From Aedes albopictus (Eukaryota > Arthropoda > Insecta > Diptera > Culicidae), in the NCBI RefSeq assembly GCF_035046485.1, contig NC_085138.1, positions 26,728,878 to 26,792,877 of the forward strand: DNA of 64,000 nt. The letters are read 5' to 3'. Under the pieces are notes generated by a model. That model had not been told where the DNA came from, searched no databases, and saw only the letters and a program-made list of their open reading frames with translations. The translations under genes were made by a program, and so were the position numbers. Shown here piece after piece: positions 34,601 through 42,143 of the stretch. How positions within the stretch are numbered: position 1 is the stretch's first letter; each line of letters opens with the position of its first letter.

Positions 34601-37600
34601 GCAAGGTGGCGCTAGAGAGTCAACAAATTTTACATTTCATATATCTCAGGACCTGATGACTTAGAACGATGGTGTCTTCGGCAAAGTTGTTTGGTAAAGT
34701 ATGGTCTCTCTGTTAATTAACCGATTGATTTTTGATTCTGCCACAGGGTAGCGTTAGCTGCAAAATTTTCAAAAGCATGTACATTTTAACAATTATCAAA
34801 AAAAAGTTCATCAAGGTGTACTTTTTTATAAATTGGGTCAAAAGTTTTGAAATTTTGAATGCTAGTTCCTTAACTAGTTAGGTAAATTAAGAAAAATGTT
34901 GGGCTTGAATGGTTTAGTCTACATGAAGTTACAGCGGTTCAAGTAAGATGGTTCTTTTTGAGTACCGTCCATTAAATTGATATATCTGATGATTAAGTGA
35001 GTCGAATGAAGTGAAATTTTTAACATTTAGCAGTGCAATTTGAAATCTAACATAACAAAGTCTGTTACTTACAGATGTTACAGGGGCTTTTTCTGCGATT
35101 AAGAAGGGGCTTAGATGAGTTTTTAATGGCATTTCAGGAAGATTCTAAAGATTTCCAACGGATTTCGGAGGCGTTACTGAAGCGTTTTGGAGATTTAAGA
35201 GGTTCTCATGTGCTTTACAAGAGATCCGAGGCGGCTTCAGGGATTTCTGGAGCCATTTCAGGAAGTTTCAAGTGCTGTGTTATGATTCATACAATTTTTT
35301 TACTGATACATACAGATGATGAAACATTTTAACTAGAACTTTACTGCTAGACGCCTAACTTGCTAGACTGCTAACTTGTGTATCTTTGGATCCTGATAAC
35401 CTAGAAAATTGCTGTCTTCGTCAATTTAATTAATTTACGCAGGTTTGTCAACAAGAAAATTATATTTTACAAAATATTTTTTCTCACTTCAACTTAAAAG
35501 CCTTATTTTTCTTTTTTAACTATGTATATTATGTATGTATATCAAAGGCAAATGACTCAAGTTAAATTTAATAAATAATAATAATTATAATAATAATAAT
35601 GTATGTATATTTTCGTATGAATGCATCAACAATTGTTCTCATCGATGCGCATTCAATAAAAACATTAATTTGCTGGATAACCTACGGCGTGCGGTAGAAG
35701 ATCTGAGTTGCAGGCAGCGCATCGTCATTAACCTTTCGTAACTCGCGCGGTTGCCGAAACTTTTTCAACGTGTTGTACAAAATACAACAGCGCGATCACT
35801 CAAGAGTTAAATCGTCCAGCATTTCAATAGAGGTAATAAACTATAGAGGAAGAATGTCGCTGGCGTCGCTGCCGGAACATCTTTTGCTGGCGGGGATAGG
35901 CAGGGATATCAATGTCAAAGCGAAAAAGTATGCAGTTTGACAGGTAGATACCCGGGATGTTTGCGAAAGAGAACAAAGGGAACAGCAGCGACATTCGTCC
36001 TCTATAGTTTTTTAACTCTATTAGCATTTCAGATGACATGCGCAGGCGATGGTTCTCCAGTAACAACTTTTTGCCGGAGAAGGATCGTTTCACCGGTTGC
36101 CGAAGCGCACAGAACGATCATTGCACAAACAAAACACCAGCTTTGACAGGCGACTGACCCAGTCCAGCAGAAGAATGCGCTCTTACTCGTGTACACTCAT
36201 AGGTACAGCGCTCCCGTGAACACACACAACATTTGTACCCATGTTTGTACATGAGTACAAACCCGGTGCACAAACTTGTACACTGCGCTTGTGTTCAAGT
36301 ACATGTACAAGTTGCTTCGCGTGGATCGAACATTGAATGCAATGTTCATCTGGGTACAAAAACATTCGAACACGTTTGGTTTATGTTGCACCGTGAAGAC
36401 TGGCACAGCATGTACAAGTGGATTAAGTTCGCAGGTTCATTGGTATAGGGCTTGCATAGAAGCTTCCGTCCATATGTACAACACAGTAACTCAGCATCAA
36501 GCCGTATTGAGGACGCTTTGTTGACGTTTACATTCGCAATAAATGTTAGTTGGGAAGACCAGTATACCGCAATCAGGAACTCACAAGTGTCGTTCCTGAT
36601 GTGCCCGAGGCACTCCTGTCTAGGCTGCGGCACTTTGGAAGCGGTGGTATGTCGCTTGTACAGAGTTGCTTCCAGATGTGTGGGATTTCTGAATAGGCCC
36701 CAATGCTGAGCCCCCGCCGCGCCTAGGCTTTCTCGGTCACTTGTAGGTGCTAAGTCCACACTGGTATGTGGATATGATTCGATTAGGAATTAATCATAGG
36801 CTCCCACCGAATGATGACGAAGAGTTTTGGGTGACCATCATCAAGAAGTACCTAGCCATAGTCAATGATAGCGTCAGGATAGGTCCTGATGTCGATAATG
36901 TCGGAAAAGTGTCGTCTATAAATCAGAACGTGATCGATCTGCGATTCCTTCTGCTGTGTTCGCCAGGTGTTTAACAATAAATAAGGTTCTGCTGGAAGAT
37001 GGTGCAATCAATAAACTTTTCAATCCTGGCCTACCTGAACGGATTCTGCTATGATGAAAATCTACTGGGGGCGTTTGAACAAAAAAAAAAGCCTTAAAAC
37101 AAACCATTTGAAATTGTTAATCGAATCGAGATAGGCTTTCAGGGTTCCGATATATCAGAACTTCAACCCAGTTTAAGAAATGGGCTGACGTTTATCTATG
37201 TTTCAATAGTTTTCAAATCAGTGTCCTACATTAATGACGCTGCGTACATCAATTTCCGAACCATTTTTTTTTGTGTACACATGTTGGAAACATTTTTTGA
37301 TTAATTTTGATTAATAAACATATCCTAACCACTTTTTGTTACATGCTCGATTTAAGAGACGAACCAGCCAAGGGCTGAAAGTCTCTCTAATAAAGACAAA
37401 TCAATCAATCAATTACATGCTCGATTTCTATATTTAAAATATTATCCCCATATGTTTTTGAAAGACGTCACTTGACGTCAAAATGATAACACCCAAAAAA
37501 TTCCAAACCACCCCCTCGACACTCACCTTGTTATTCGCCATGTAGAGAATTTTCAGATTGGGCACCTTCTGTGCCAGATGCCGGAAATGATCCAGCAGGT

Positions 37601-38586
37601 GCAGCTTGTTGTCGTTCAGGTTGAGCGCCTCCAAGTCCGGAATGTTATCCTTGATCACGTCGAATGCGGCCAGCATAATCTGCGGTCGGAACAGCGCACA
37701 GAAGATATCGCTCAGATCCGGATCGGTGTGGAACTTTTCCAGATTCAGTGCCTTCGTTACCGGATTGTACCGCTTGACCATGGCCAGTTTCATGCGCTCT
37801 TTCAACTGTTCGTTCACCTGGAACTGTGGCTGCCCGTTCCGCACGATGACGATCATTTTCCTTCCGTCGGGCAGACCAATCGTCCGGTCAACCCTCTGCA
37901 GCGCTTCGGCCGCCTGGAAGTCTTCGATGTAAAAACTGATCGCCGTGTCCTCTACCTTCCAGTACTGCGGGATGAAGATCAACGGACTGATCGCGTTGAC
38001 CAGCGAGCGCAGGATAAAATCCTTTTCATACTTGTGCCCGTACGGAACCTTAACTTCGAACCAACCGGACGGTCCAGCCACCAACTTCTTCCGGAACGGC
38101 TGTCCAATCTGTCGTGGCACAGGCGATCCTCTTCGGCGACCTCTGAAGCCCTTTTTGAAACCCCTACGATCGCCATCGTATCCATCGCCACCGGGACCTC
38201 CCGCCATCGCTTCATCGTCCTCCAGGTGCGCCCGAATCTGCATATCCGTAATTTTCACTCCGCCCTTGTTCCGACCTCCGCTGAACGGCTTGAAACTGAC
38301 CCGCCGCTTTACATCGGTCACCTTGCGGTCCCGATCTCGGTCCATCCGATCGTCATGTTCCGAGTAGTTGTTATTCCCAGGCCCTGAAAGCGATACCAAA
38401 AAAAAAAAAAACGTAAACATAAATCCTCCCGCACCTTCATGAAAATTCAAGTCTGCGAGCAGTAGCCTCAAAATGGCGACGACGTGCTTTCGCAGCACAA
38501 CAAAACCACTTACCATCGTAAAATTTGCGGCCAGGACCGTGGTTCCAGTTGTTGCGCCCACGGTTCTTGCCTCCGCGGTTCGACAT
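13905..38586 (-). CDS. Nxf1: Nuclear RNA export factor 1 (NXF1/TAP; small bristles), six coding exons
   Basis: General mRNA export receptor. With its partner Nxt1/p15 it carries mRNPs through nuclear pores by binding FG nucleoporins. Coding exons: 38514-38586, 37527-38383, 26845-26954, 23438-23474, 22955-23365, 13905-14360. Every junction shows GT/AG and the phases fit, giving 647 codons (human NXF1 is about 619). Visible parts: Gly/Arg-rich N terminus (MSNRGGKNRGRNNWNHGPGR, later RRGFKKGFRGRRRG), RRM about residues 128-207, leucine-rich repeats about 215-345, NTF2-like domain about 376-560, UBA/TAP-C about 590-647 (NMNLEWSRKCLEETNWDFE). No frameshift or stop was found, so the gene looks intact. 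The introns (130 bp to 10.6 kb) hold the transposons listed separately. An unrelated explanation is unlikely given the full domain order. Confidence 0.96.
14361..14600 (+). mobile_element. tRNA-derived SINE-like sequence in Nxf1 intron 5
   Basis: A tRNA-like segment near 14415-14475 carries a B-box GGATCGAATCC preceded by an A-box-like GATTAGAGCACATG and a CACCGAGGACC anticodon-arm region. It is followed by an unrelated body with a TCATCA-rich end. This is the layout of a tRNA-related SINE (Feilai-like in mosquitoes, by inference). It does not fold into a complete tRNA. The exact limits are not defined by a target duplication. Confidence 0.45.
15008..15300. repeat. Degenerate GTGA-rich array, part 1
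   Basis: Imperfect units of about 10-20 bases on the pattern AGTGARNAGTGA, for example GTGAGCAGTGAATAGTGAAG. It closely resembles the array at 16990-17640. The two were probably one array opened by the elements lying between them. Confidence 0.75.
15354..15775. mobile_element. hAT-like CAGTGAA MITE, second copy, 8 bp TSD
   Basis: Reverse-complement homologue of 7792-8211. Exact 8 bp duplication GTCTGATG at 15346-15353 and 15776-15783. The right end is CAATTCTCTTCACTG. The left end reads CAATCAATCAAAATTC instead of CAGTGAATC, a small end mutation. Confidence 0.9.
15991..16355. mobile_element. Foldback MITE, 365 bp
   Basis: Nearly the whole element is an inverted repeat: CAATAGGACAGATCGGTGAA at the left pairs with the right end ACCGAACGTGCCCTATTG, and the pairing continues inward through TAATGAGCTGAATTTT and TCATAATACC to a central loop near 16150-16190. 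No coding sequence and no clear target duplication. Confidence 0.8.
16628..16658. repeat. Poly-T run of about 31 bases
   Basis: Uninterrupted T run in an Nxf1 intron, reading as poly-A on the gene's sense strand. It may be the tail of a minus-oriented retroposon, but no body with target duplication was identified. Confidence 0.6.
16990..17640. repeat. Degenerate GTGA-rich array, part 2
   Basis: About 650 bases of imperfect short units such as GTGAGGAGTGAATGAAAAGT and AGTGAAAAGTGAGAAG. G and A dominate the plus strand. ORFs here on the minus strand (Ser/Leu/His-rich) are products of the repeat, not genes. Confidence 0.8.
17641..18589. other. Intronic sequence with weak short-period repeats
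   Basis: 17650-17890 contains two diverged copies of a unit with AAGCCGCCATCTTGGACTT- and AATACCCATATTGCA-like motifs. 17890-18589 has ORFs of up to 111 codons with no recognisable domain. No gene is called. Confidence 0.4.
18590..18975. mobile_element. MITE-like element with CTACACGGA ends
   Basis: The left end CTACACGGAACCGCCAAACT and the right end AGTTTGATTTCTCCGTGTAG are imperfect inverted repeats. Inside, AATTTGAGTAAA and TTTACCCAAAATT also pair. 386 bp, no ORF of note. Target duplication not clear. Confidence 0.6.
19157..19370 (-). repeat. Candidate LTR followed by a primer-binding-like site
   Basis: On the minus strand a segment starting TGTTACG and ending CTGTCACA is followed directly by TTGGCGCCCAACGTGGGG, the form of an LTR/PBS junction. 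AATAAA occurs near its end, as expected for LTR polyadenylation. The second LTR was not found, so this is a candidate only. Its leader is cut by the element ending at 18975. Its relation to the adjacent copia remnant is uncertain. Confidence 0.45.
19445..21650 (-). pseudogene. Ty1/copia Gag-protease-integrase remnant in an Nxf1 intron
   Basis: Reading downward from 21631: UBN2 Gag (FISFIHDDLLDLI-like; KQLAKLKIGEDSSISDHLKT; LFVTLPESYDPLERQL), a frameshift, the zinc knuckle CHRCHKKGHKTNDC (CX2CX4HX4C) near 21017-21058, then an aspartic protease with FKLDSGAGKHLV near 20900 and VLYVPDVRANQLSV. Stops and frameshifts follow (20426-20659). The frame at 19445-19969 is probably a continuation but has no motif I can name. 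Not functional. Confidence 0.75.
21890..22820. other. Unassigned intronic sequence next to the copia remnant
   Basis: It may include 5' sequence of the minus-strand copia element. A 100-codon minus ORF at 22370-22672 (Ser/Lys-rich) has no recognisable domain. No LTR pair was found. Confidence 0.3.
22955..23365 (-). CDS. Nxf1: Nxf1 coding exon 5
   Basis: 411 bases, acceptor cgcacag and donor gtaagt. It encodes DNMDLPPPIGFDVPEDDH and most of the NTF2-like domain (IVRQFLEQYFMIYDSDNRQ, LLEAYHEHAMISMTVF, VTFLSELPKTKHDPLTFVVD), the part that pairs with Nxt1. Confidence 0.96.
23438..23474 (-). CDS. Nxf1: Nxf1 coding exon 4, 37 nt micro-exon
   Basis: Acceptor ctacccag, donor gtaagt. With the AG left over from exon 3 it encodes SEIRKRLPKIIKL, the segment that joins the leucine-rich repeats to the NTF2-like domain. 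It is too short to be found as an ORF. The 37 nt size matches the conserved small exon of NXF genes as I recall it. Confidence 0.94.
23886..23990 (-). repeat. A-rich tract in the Nxf1 cassette intron
   Basis: Four runs of 8-11 T on the plus strand, which are A runs in the transcript, within about 100 bases and roughly 410-510 bases upstream of the 37 nt exon. Could be simple low-complexity sequence. Confidence 0.55.
25348..25991. mobile_element. 644 bp MITE with CCGTGAGGTCGCC ends, TA duplication
   Basis: The left end CCGTGAGGTCGCCATTCACC is the reverse complement of the right end. TA flanks both sides (25346-25347, 25992-25993), as for Tc1/mariner-type insertions. The GAGCGGTGAATGG end motif recurs internally near 25740-25790. 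ORFs inside (80 codons) have no domain. Confidence 0.85.
26845..26954 (-). CDS. Nxf1: Nxf1 coding exon 3, 110 nt
   Basis: Acceptor ttccag, donor gtattt. It encodes IPHVTSLDSMKALPLVEINL and EGNPLKDRIKDQTVYI, the last leucine-rich repeat and its cap. The last two bases (AG) complete the Ser codon with exon 4. The 110 nt size matches the conserved exon of this family. Confidence 0.95.
27150..27370 (+). pseudogene. Small Ty1/copia pre-integrase fragment
   Basis: HRRIGHLNKQCLQKLQKLED near 27163 and YPHMDLCGSFEVRSIGSS near 27290 match the GAG-pre-integrase His motif and the start of the copia integrase core. The zinc cysteines are degraded. It is a short dead fragment in Nxf1 intron 2. Confidence 0.65.
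27437..27571. mobile_element. Truncated CTAGATTGAG foldback element
   Basis: Matches one arm and part of the centre of the foldback family at 39234-39492 (GAGTTTAAATAAGGGCGAAA, ATGAGAGAGTTCTCTTCATC, then CTAGATTGCG). The second arm is missing. Confidence 0.75.
27590..29770. repeat. Degenerate minisatellite-like stretches
   Basis: 27590-28100 and 29450-29770 contain loosely repeated units such as GATTCTCAAGGG, TTTCAGGGG and CCCTCGAAAACGCCC, CCCTTGAAACGCC. 28100-29450 between them is mostly unassigned AT-rich intron with no gene. Confidence 0.4.
29840..31350 (-). pseudogene. R1-clade non-LTR retrotransposon remnant
   Basis: Reading downward from 31349: a charged ORF1 N-terminus, then VESDALIFITEVDTYAEVLR and GVKSIRRIRTRGINEFILTA (R1-type Gag), a zinc knuckle CRKCGIECDNARECTTAPKC near 30640-30590, then degraded AP-endonuclease residues (AKINAVYYCSCYAPPGG near 30260), and the start of RT (NNALGPDGIPTVPIKTAI near 30060; LVLLSKYGD in another frame near 29930). 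Most of the endonuclease is deleted. Frameshifts and stops are frequent. It lies in Nxf1 intron 2. Confidence 0.8.
31675..31815. repeat. Short tandem units with ATACAGATTTT
   Basis: Four to five units of about 30 bases, each with GTATGGRATACAGATTTTT-like sequence, between a ATATATACAGATTTATC start and GTGATACAG. Confidence 0.6.
32040..32550. repeat. Diverged tandem duplication, period about 290 bp
   Basis: 32049-32250 and 32338-32545 share an ordered series of motifs: CCGGAAGATGTG, GTCCC..CCACTA, ACAGCT, ATACAGTAC, AACCAGCAGCGCTT / AACAGCAGCGCTTC, GGCTAGAAGCTG / CAGCTAGAAGCTG, AAACATTATTG. No coding sense. Confidence 0.6.
33000..33265. repeat. GTACA/TGTAC-rich stretch
   Basis: Repeated GTACAC, TTGTACAC and GCACACGAG motifs. 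A similar stretch at 36186-36440 suggests a shared but worn repeat. ORFs here (91 codons) look like by-products. Confidence 0.4.
33370..35430. repeat. Worn dispersed repeats with TCTTCGGCAAAGTTG units
   Basis: The unit ATATCTCAG-ATCCTGATAAC-TAG-GTGTCTTCGGCAAAGTTG recurs near 33670, 34500, 34640 and 35390 at irregular spacing. G-run MITE-like segments lie at 33480-33530, 33800-33900 and 34106-34203. 35080-35280 is a TTTCAGGGATTT-type degenerate array. No gene. Confidence 0.5.
34106..34203. mobile_element. 98 bp MITE with GGGGCTGTTCA ends
   Basis: Ends GGGGCTGTTCATAAAC and TTTCTGAACAGCCCC are inverted repeats, extended inside by GTAGAC / GTCCAC. A MITE type common in insects. Confidence 0.6.
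35838..36010. mobile_element. 173 bp MITE with AAACTATAGAGGA ends
   Basis: AAACTATAGAGGAAGAATGT at the left pairs with ACATTCGTCCTCTATAGTTT at the right (one mismatch), and TCGCTG pairs inside. No coding sequence. Confidence 0.75.
36186..36440. repeat. Second GTACA/TGTAC-rich stretch
   Basis: Dense TTGTAC, GTACATG and TGTACAAG motifs, similar in style to 33000-33265. Not recognised as a gene. Confidence 0.35.
37354..37412 (+). mobile_element. 59 bp 3'-end fragment of a non-LTR retroposon with 15 bp TSD
   Basis: The piece ends in TCAATCAATCAA, a tetranucleotide-type tail, and is flanked by exact 15 bp direct repeats TTACATGCTCGATTT at 37339-37353 and 37413-37427. This is a heavily 5'-truncated target-primed insertion in Nxf1 intron 2. 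Confidence 0.88.
37527..38383 (-). CDS. Nxf1: Nxf1 coding exon 2
   Basis: 857 bases, acceptor ctttcag, donor gtgagt. It encodes the Arg/Gly-rich RNA-binding N region, the RRM (WFEVKVPYGHKYEKDFILRS, TAISFYIEDFQAAEALQ, RKMIVIVRNGQPQF) and the first leucine-rich repeats (IPDLEALNLNDNKLHLLDHF, VPNLKILYMANNK). A 269-codon ORF on the opposite strand is only its shadow. Confidence 0.97.
38514..38586 (-). CDS. Nxf1: Nxf1 coding exon 1 with start codon
   Basis: Encodes MSNRGGKNRGRNNWNHGPGR and KFYD, then donor gtaagt one base into the next codon. This start was chosen because the frame joins exon 2 in phase across a 130 bp intron. The alternative upstream reading through the intron would add low-complexity sequence including a Phe run. 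Confidence 0.92.
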
Positions 38587-38814
38587 TGCACCCGATTTTT
38601 GCCGATTTAGAGACTATTCCAATCGATTACTGAACGGAGAAACGAATTATCTACCAGGATTTCCTGATCCACCACGCAAAATTCACATACGAACGAAAAA
38701 CAACGAACGAGGAAAAACTTTTGACAGTTTGTGGTGCGCGAGCTTTTGGGCGATGGATTCTGCAGTGTCGATGACAAAGCGTCAGCTGTCAAACCCTGAA
38801 TGAATGGGATGAAC

Positions 38815-38822
38815 CATCGATA
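38815..38822 (-). promoter_or_regulatory. DRE-like motif upstream of Nxf1
   Basis: TATCGATG on the minus strand, 229 bases upstream of the ATG. It differs by one base from the TATCGATA element used by many housekeeping promoters in flies. Could be chance. Confidence 0.2.
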
Positions 38823-39212
38823 AAGAAGACTCAAGTTTAATCGATTTTTTGTTTCGGATGCACGGAAAATAATTTTATTAATCAGCAGAAAAAAATAATC
38901 GATATATTTTATGAACAGTGATGCAAACCCTTTTATGTTTTGGACAAAACAGAATGCGTCCCAGCAACGCTCAGATGCTGCAGGATCATCAGCCGTTGTT
39001 CATGAGCCATTTTACGAGACGTTTCGGATCAGCTGATCGCTCATTTCATGAATGAAAGTTTGACAGGAGGTTGCGCCCAAGCCCGTGAGTGTTAATATCA
39101 ATATCAACACTGGTGTCGTTTCGTAAAAATTTTAATAGACTATTGCGATAAAGTTTGCGCCGGTTTGAGTTTTGTGACGAAGAAAGAAAGAAAGAGTTTT
39201 GACGACTCAGAA

Positions 39213-39677
39213 ATAAACACGGAATTACTATTATTTCTAGATTGAGTTTAAATAAGAGCGAAAGTAGCATGAGCGAGTTCTCTTCATCGGCTCTCTCTTC
39301 TTCAAACTGAAGTGACAAGATGCAAGTATGGTTGCACTTTTTGGTCATAAATCGCTAGCTTGCGATGCAATCTAGCGTCTAGTGAAAAAAAGTTCGATTG
39401 AATTTGCATCTTTTCACTTTAATTTGCAAAAGAGAAAGTCGATGAAGAGAACTCTCTCATGTTACTTTCGCTCTTATTTAAACTCAATCTAGATTTATGC
39501 ATTTTGTGTCCGCATCTCTCTCACTCTCTTTCTGTTTTCATGCTATCTGCTGCTTCGTCTGGGTTGACAAATTATTTCGCGTCAACCCAGGCTAAACGGC
39601 AGATAGCATGAAAATAGAAATAGAGTGAGAAAGATGCGGATACAAAATGCATAAATAATAGTAATTCCGTGTATTTA
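39213..39677. mobile_element. Palindromic element, ACACGGAATTACTATT arms, split by a second foldback
   Basis: The left arm (ACACGGAATTACTATTATTT at 39213-39233, resuming at 39493 with ATTTATGCATTTTGT) is the reverse complement of the right arm ending near 39677. The inner stems TCAACCCAG / CTGGGTTGA and ATGCTATCTGC / GCAGATAGCAT close on a short loop. The arm is interrupted by the foldback at 39234-39492. Confidence 0.8.
39234..39492. mobile_element. CTAGATTGAG foldback element, copy 1, ATTT TSD
   Basis: 259 bp, almost wholly an inverted repeat (CTAGATTGAGTTTAAATAAG against CTTATTTAAACTCAATCTAG). Flanked by ATTT at 39230-39233 and 39493-39496. Removing it and one ATTT restores the arm of the surrounding palindrome. 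Confidence 0.88.
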
Positions 39678-39685
39678 TACTATTT

Positions 39686-39942
39686 CTAGATTGAGTTTAA
39701 ATAAGGGCGAAAGTAACATGAGCGAGTTCTCTTCATCGACTCTCTCTTCTTCAAATTAAAGTGACAAGATGCAAGTTTCATTAAACTTTTTAACCCTTAA
39801 ACGAAAGATTGCGATGCAATCTAGCGTCTAAGTGTAAAAAAGTTCGATTGAATTTGCATCTTGTCACTTTAATTTGCAGAAGAGAGAGTCGATGAAGAGA
39901 ACTCTCTCATGTTACTTTCGCCCTTATTTAAACTCAATCTAG
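39686..39942. mobile_element. CTAGATTGAG foldback element, copy 2, ATTT TSD
   Basis: 257 bp inverted-repeat element flanked by ATTT at 39682-39685 and 39943-39946. The empty site (ACTATTTTATTTCTGAG) is present in the duplicate at about 43856-43872, confirming the limits. Confidence 0.92.
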
Positions 39943-39956
39943 ATTTTATTTCTGAG

Positions 39957-40165
39957 CATACGCGCCAACTCGTGACGTAGTTGGGGGGGCGAAGCCTCTC
40001 AAAATCAATGAAATTCGAAAAACATCAACGCAATTCATCTTGTTTAGGCATATTCACGTGAAAACTAATGAATTGAGCTGAAAAAAGTTGAATATTGTCC
40101 AATTTTGGAGAGCATCGCCCCCCCCCCCCCCCCCCTCTCAACTACGTCACAAGTTGGCGCCTATG
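39957..40165. mobile_element. 209 bp MITE with CATAsGCGCCAACT ends, 8 bp TSD
   Basis: Ends CATACGCGCCAACTCGTGAC and GTCACAAGTTGGCGCCTATG are inverted repeats, continued by GTAGTTG / CAACTAC. Flanked by TTTCTGAG at 39949-39956 and 40166-40173, an exact 8 bp duplication as for hAT-like elements. Contains a long C run near the right end. Confidence 0.9.
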
Positions 40166-40269
40166 TTTCTGAGTGTATATAATTGCGCGTTACACTGAAA
40201 AATATTTAAACCCAAAGAATAAGTTCTAAAAACTCAAATTTGGCTAAACAGCTTATAGTTTTTACTCAG

Positions 40270-40362
40270 TGTGGTGATTTATAATACTGCCTAGTAGGCC
40301 GTGATGTTTGAAGAGCCATTATTAGTCAACCTGTCAAGAAGTGAGGATCCCAAAATACCACA
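40270..40362 (+). repeat. 5' LTR of the 1432 bp TRIM
   Basis: 93 bp, identical to 41609-41701, TG...CA ends, followed by TTGGCGACGA. Confidence 0.92.
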
Positions 40363-40569
40363 TTGGCGACGACCAACAAGAACCCACCGTAGAAAATCGA
40401 AGTAGATTGGAATTTAGTTTGGAATAATAATTATCAATGGTAAATATATACTGTCTGATCCCGACGGATAGTATCTGATCGGGTCAGACAGAAAAGGGCA
40501 AGGTGCCTCACCGGCGGATGAAAATCTGGCCGGTGCAGGCGAAAAGAAAAGAAAAGCTGCCGTAAGAGG

Positions 40570-40950
40570 GAGCTAGATGCTGAAGCGATGGATTCGATCC
40601 ATCGGGTCCAGCGATAGAATGCCTCCGTAAGAAGGAGGCAACCGAAGCGGCAGTTTCGAACTGTCGGGTCCGGTAGTCGTAAAAAGCTTGCCTTTCGAAG
40701 GGAGCTGCTGAAGCGACGGATTCGATCCGTTGGGTCCAGCGAGATAATGCTCACCTAGAAGGGAGCAACCGAAGCGGCAGTTTCGAACTGTTGGGTCCGG
40801 TAGTTGTCAAAAGGCTCGCCTTTCGAAGGGAGCTGCTGAAGCGACGCGTCGATCCATTAGGTCCAGCGCCAAGAATGCTCACCTTATAAAAGAGCAACCG
40901 TAGCGGCAGATACGATCTGTCGGGTCCGGTGGTCGTAAAGAAACAAATAA
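40570..40950 (+). repeat. Double-hairpin tandem array in the 1432 bp TRIM
   Basis: About six units of 61-67 bases. Each has a palindrome such as GATGGATTCGATCCATC, CGGCAGTTTCGAACTGTCG or ACGGATTCGATCCGT followed by GGGTCC, and a second hairpin such as GCCTCCGTAAGAAGGAGGC. Stems covary between units. The TTCGA cores make it resemble repeated tRNA T-arms. Confidence 0.85.
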
Positions 40951-41608
40951 ATACATTCTGCCAGCGCCAGGTTTGGCAGCGGAAAAAAGTTAAGGTATTT
41001 AGACGAGGATATCAACTCATTCGATAGGATATGGTCTACCCAACCTTAGTCCCAAGTTTACATGGCCAAAAAGGAGCTACCGTAACAACAATTGAATTCG
41101 GTGGCAGTTGGGTAGAGAAACTCGCCTCGAAAGGGAGTTTCCGTAGCGTTGTGTTGGAGGAAGTAAAAGCTCATCCTAGAAGGAATCGGTTAGAGTGGTA
41201 GATGTCATCTACCAATTCCGGTGGAAATAGAATGCTGTGGAACTTATAAAGTGATCAGTGTTACAATTACTTGATAAAACCTTGAAAATCGAGTGTAGGT
41301 AAATGAAACTAAATGAAGTGAATGATGAGTGAGGCAGTCGTCAAGGATATGTGCTCAACATACTATTGAAGAGAACACCAACGGCATCAACGAGTATTTG
41401 GAAAAGTAGTGTACTGTACAGTATACTTTATTTATGCTCACGTGAATGTTGTCGAAGATCTAGTTAGGATTCAGCTTTCGAGTTTGAATTTTCGATTTTG
41501 AATAGATAACTGTAGCTATGACTACATTACATGACTTCTGAAGTGTAACTCTTCTGTTTGGGAACATCTTTGGAAACTTTCTCTCACTTCACTTGGAAGA
41601 AAAGGAGA

Positions 41609-41701
41609 TGTGGTGATTTATAATACTGCCTAGTAGGCCGTGATGTTTGAAGAGCCATTATTAGTCAACCTGTCAAGAAGTGAGGATCCCAAAATACCAC
41701 A
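41609..41701 (+). repeat. 3' LTR of the 1432 bp TRIM
   Basis: 93 bp, preceded by a polypurine tract, followed by the CTCAG duplication. Confidence 0.92.
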
Positions 41702-42143
41702 CTCAGCATTGGGTTGTTTTCTCCCTCACCCCACACAAAAGTTGTCAAAAACAAAGAGAGAAGCACCGACACATGCGTGCTGCCAGCGGCGTCATGGTCG
41801 CAATTTTTTCCGCAGTCAAGTTCGCAGATTGTGAACAATGCTCGGTACTCACTTTACGTAATTCATGTTTAGTCCCTAACTGTCAGAGCTGTCAGATCAG
41901 TGTAACACGCTAAATAAAATTTACACAAAAGGCGATTTACACGGAAAAAAATACACGGTTATGAATATTTATTGGGTACCGGACTGGTCACCGAAAATTT
42001 GATCGTTTTCTTTGGTACATCGAGGTCTTGAAATTAGTCTATGGTGCTGCTCCGTGGAAGAAGCCGAATTTGGATTACCTTGACTAAACCCAAATTTGCG
42101 TCAAATAAAGCCTCCGCTGGGTGAAAATAACTTACCACTGGGT

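Larger units (their letters stand above)
40270..41701 (+). mobile_element. TRIM-like miniature LTR retrotransposon, 1432 bp
   Basis: Identical 93 bp LTRs (40270-40362, 41609-41701) with TGTGGTG...TACCACA ends. The target duplication CTCAG lies at 40265-40269 and 41702-41706. TTGGCGACGACC directly after the 5' LTR is the presumed primer-binding site, and GGAAGAAAAGGAGA just before the 3' LTR is the polypurine tract. The interior has no gag or pol frame; it holds an array of about 65 base double-hairpin units. The LTR shares motifs (AGTAGGCCG, ATTATTAGTC) and the TTGGCGACGA site with the 898 bp element at 9348-10245, so they are one family. The empty site lies near 44177 in the duplicate. Confidence 0.93.

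Noticed and set aside
36747..36974. 75-codon plus ORF in Nxf1 intron 2
   Set aside because: No domain, and nothing around it supports expression.
37578..38387. 269-codon open frame on the plus strand
   Set aside because: It is the exact antisense of Nxf1 exon 2 and shows no domain; the GC-rich coding exon leaves the opposite strand open by chance.
40570..40950. Array of tRNA genes or a CRISPR array
   Set aside because: Units have T-arm-like hairpins but no complete tRNA, and both repeats and intervening segments are structured and bounded by LTRs.
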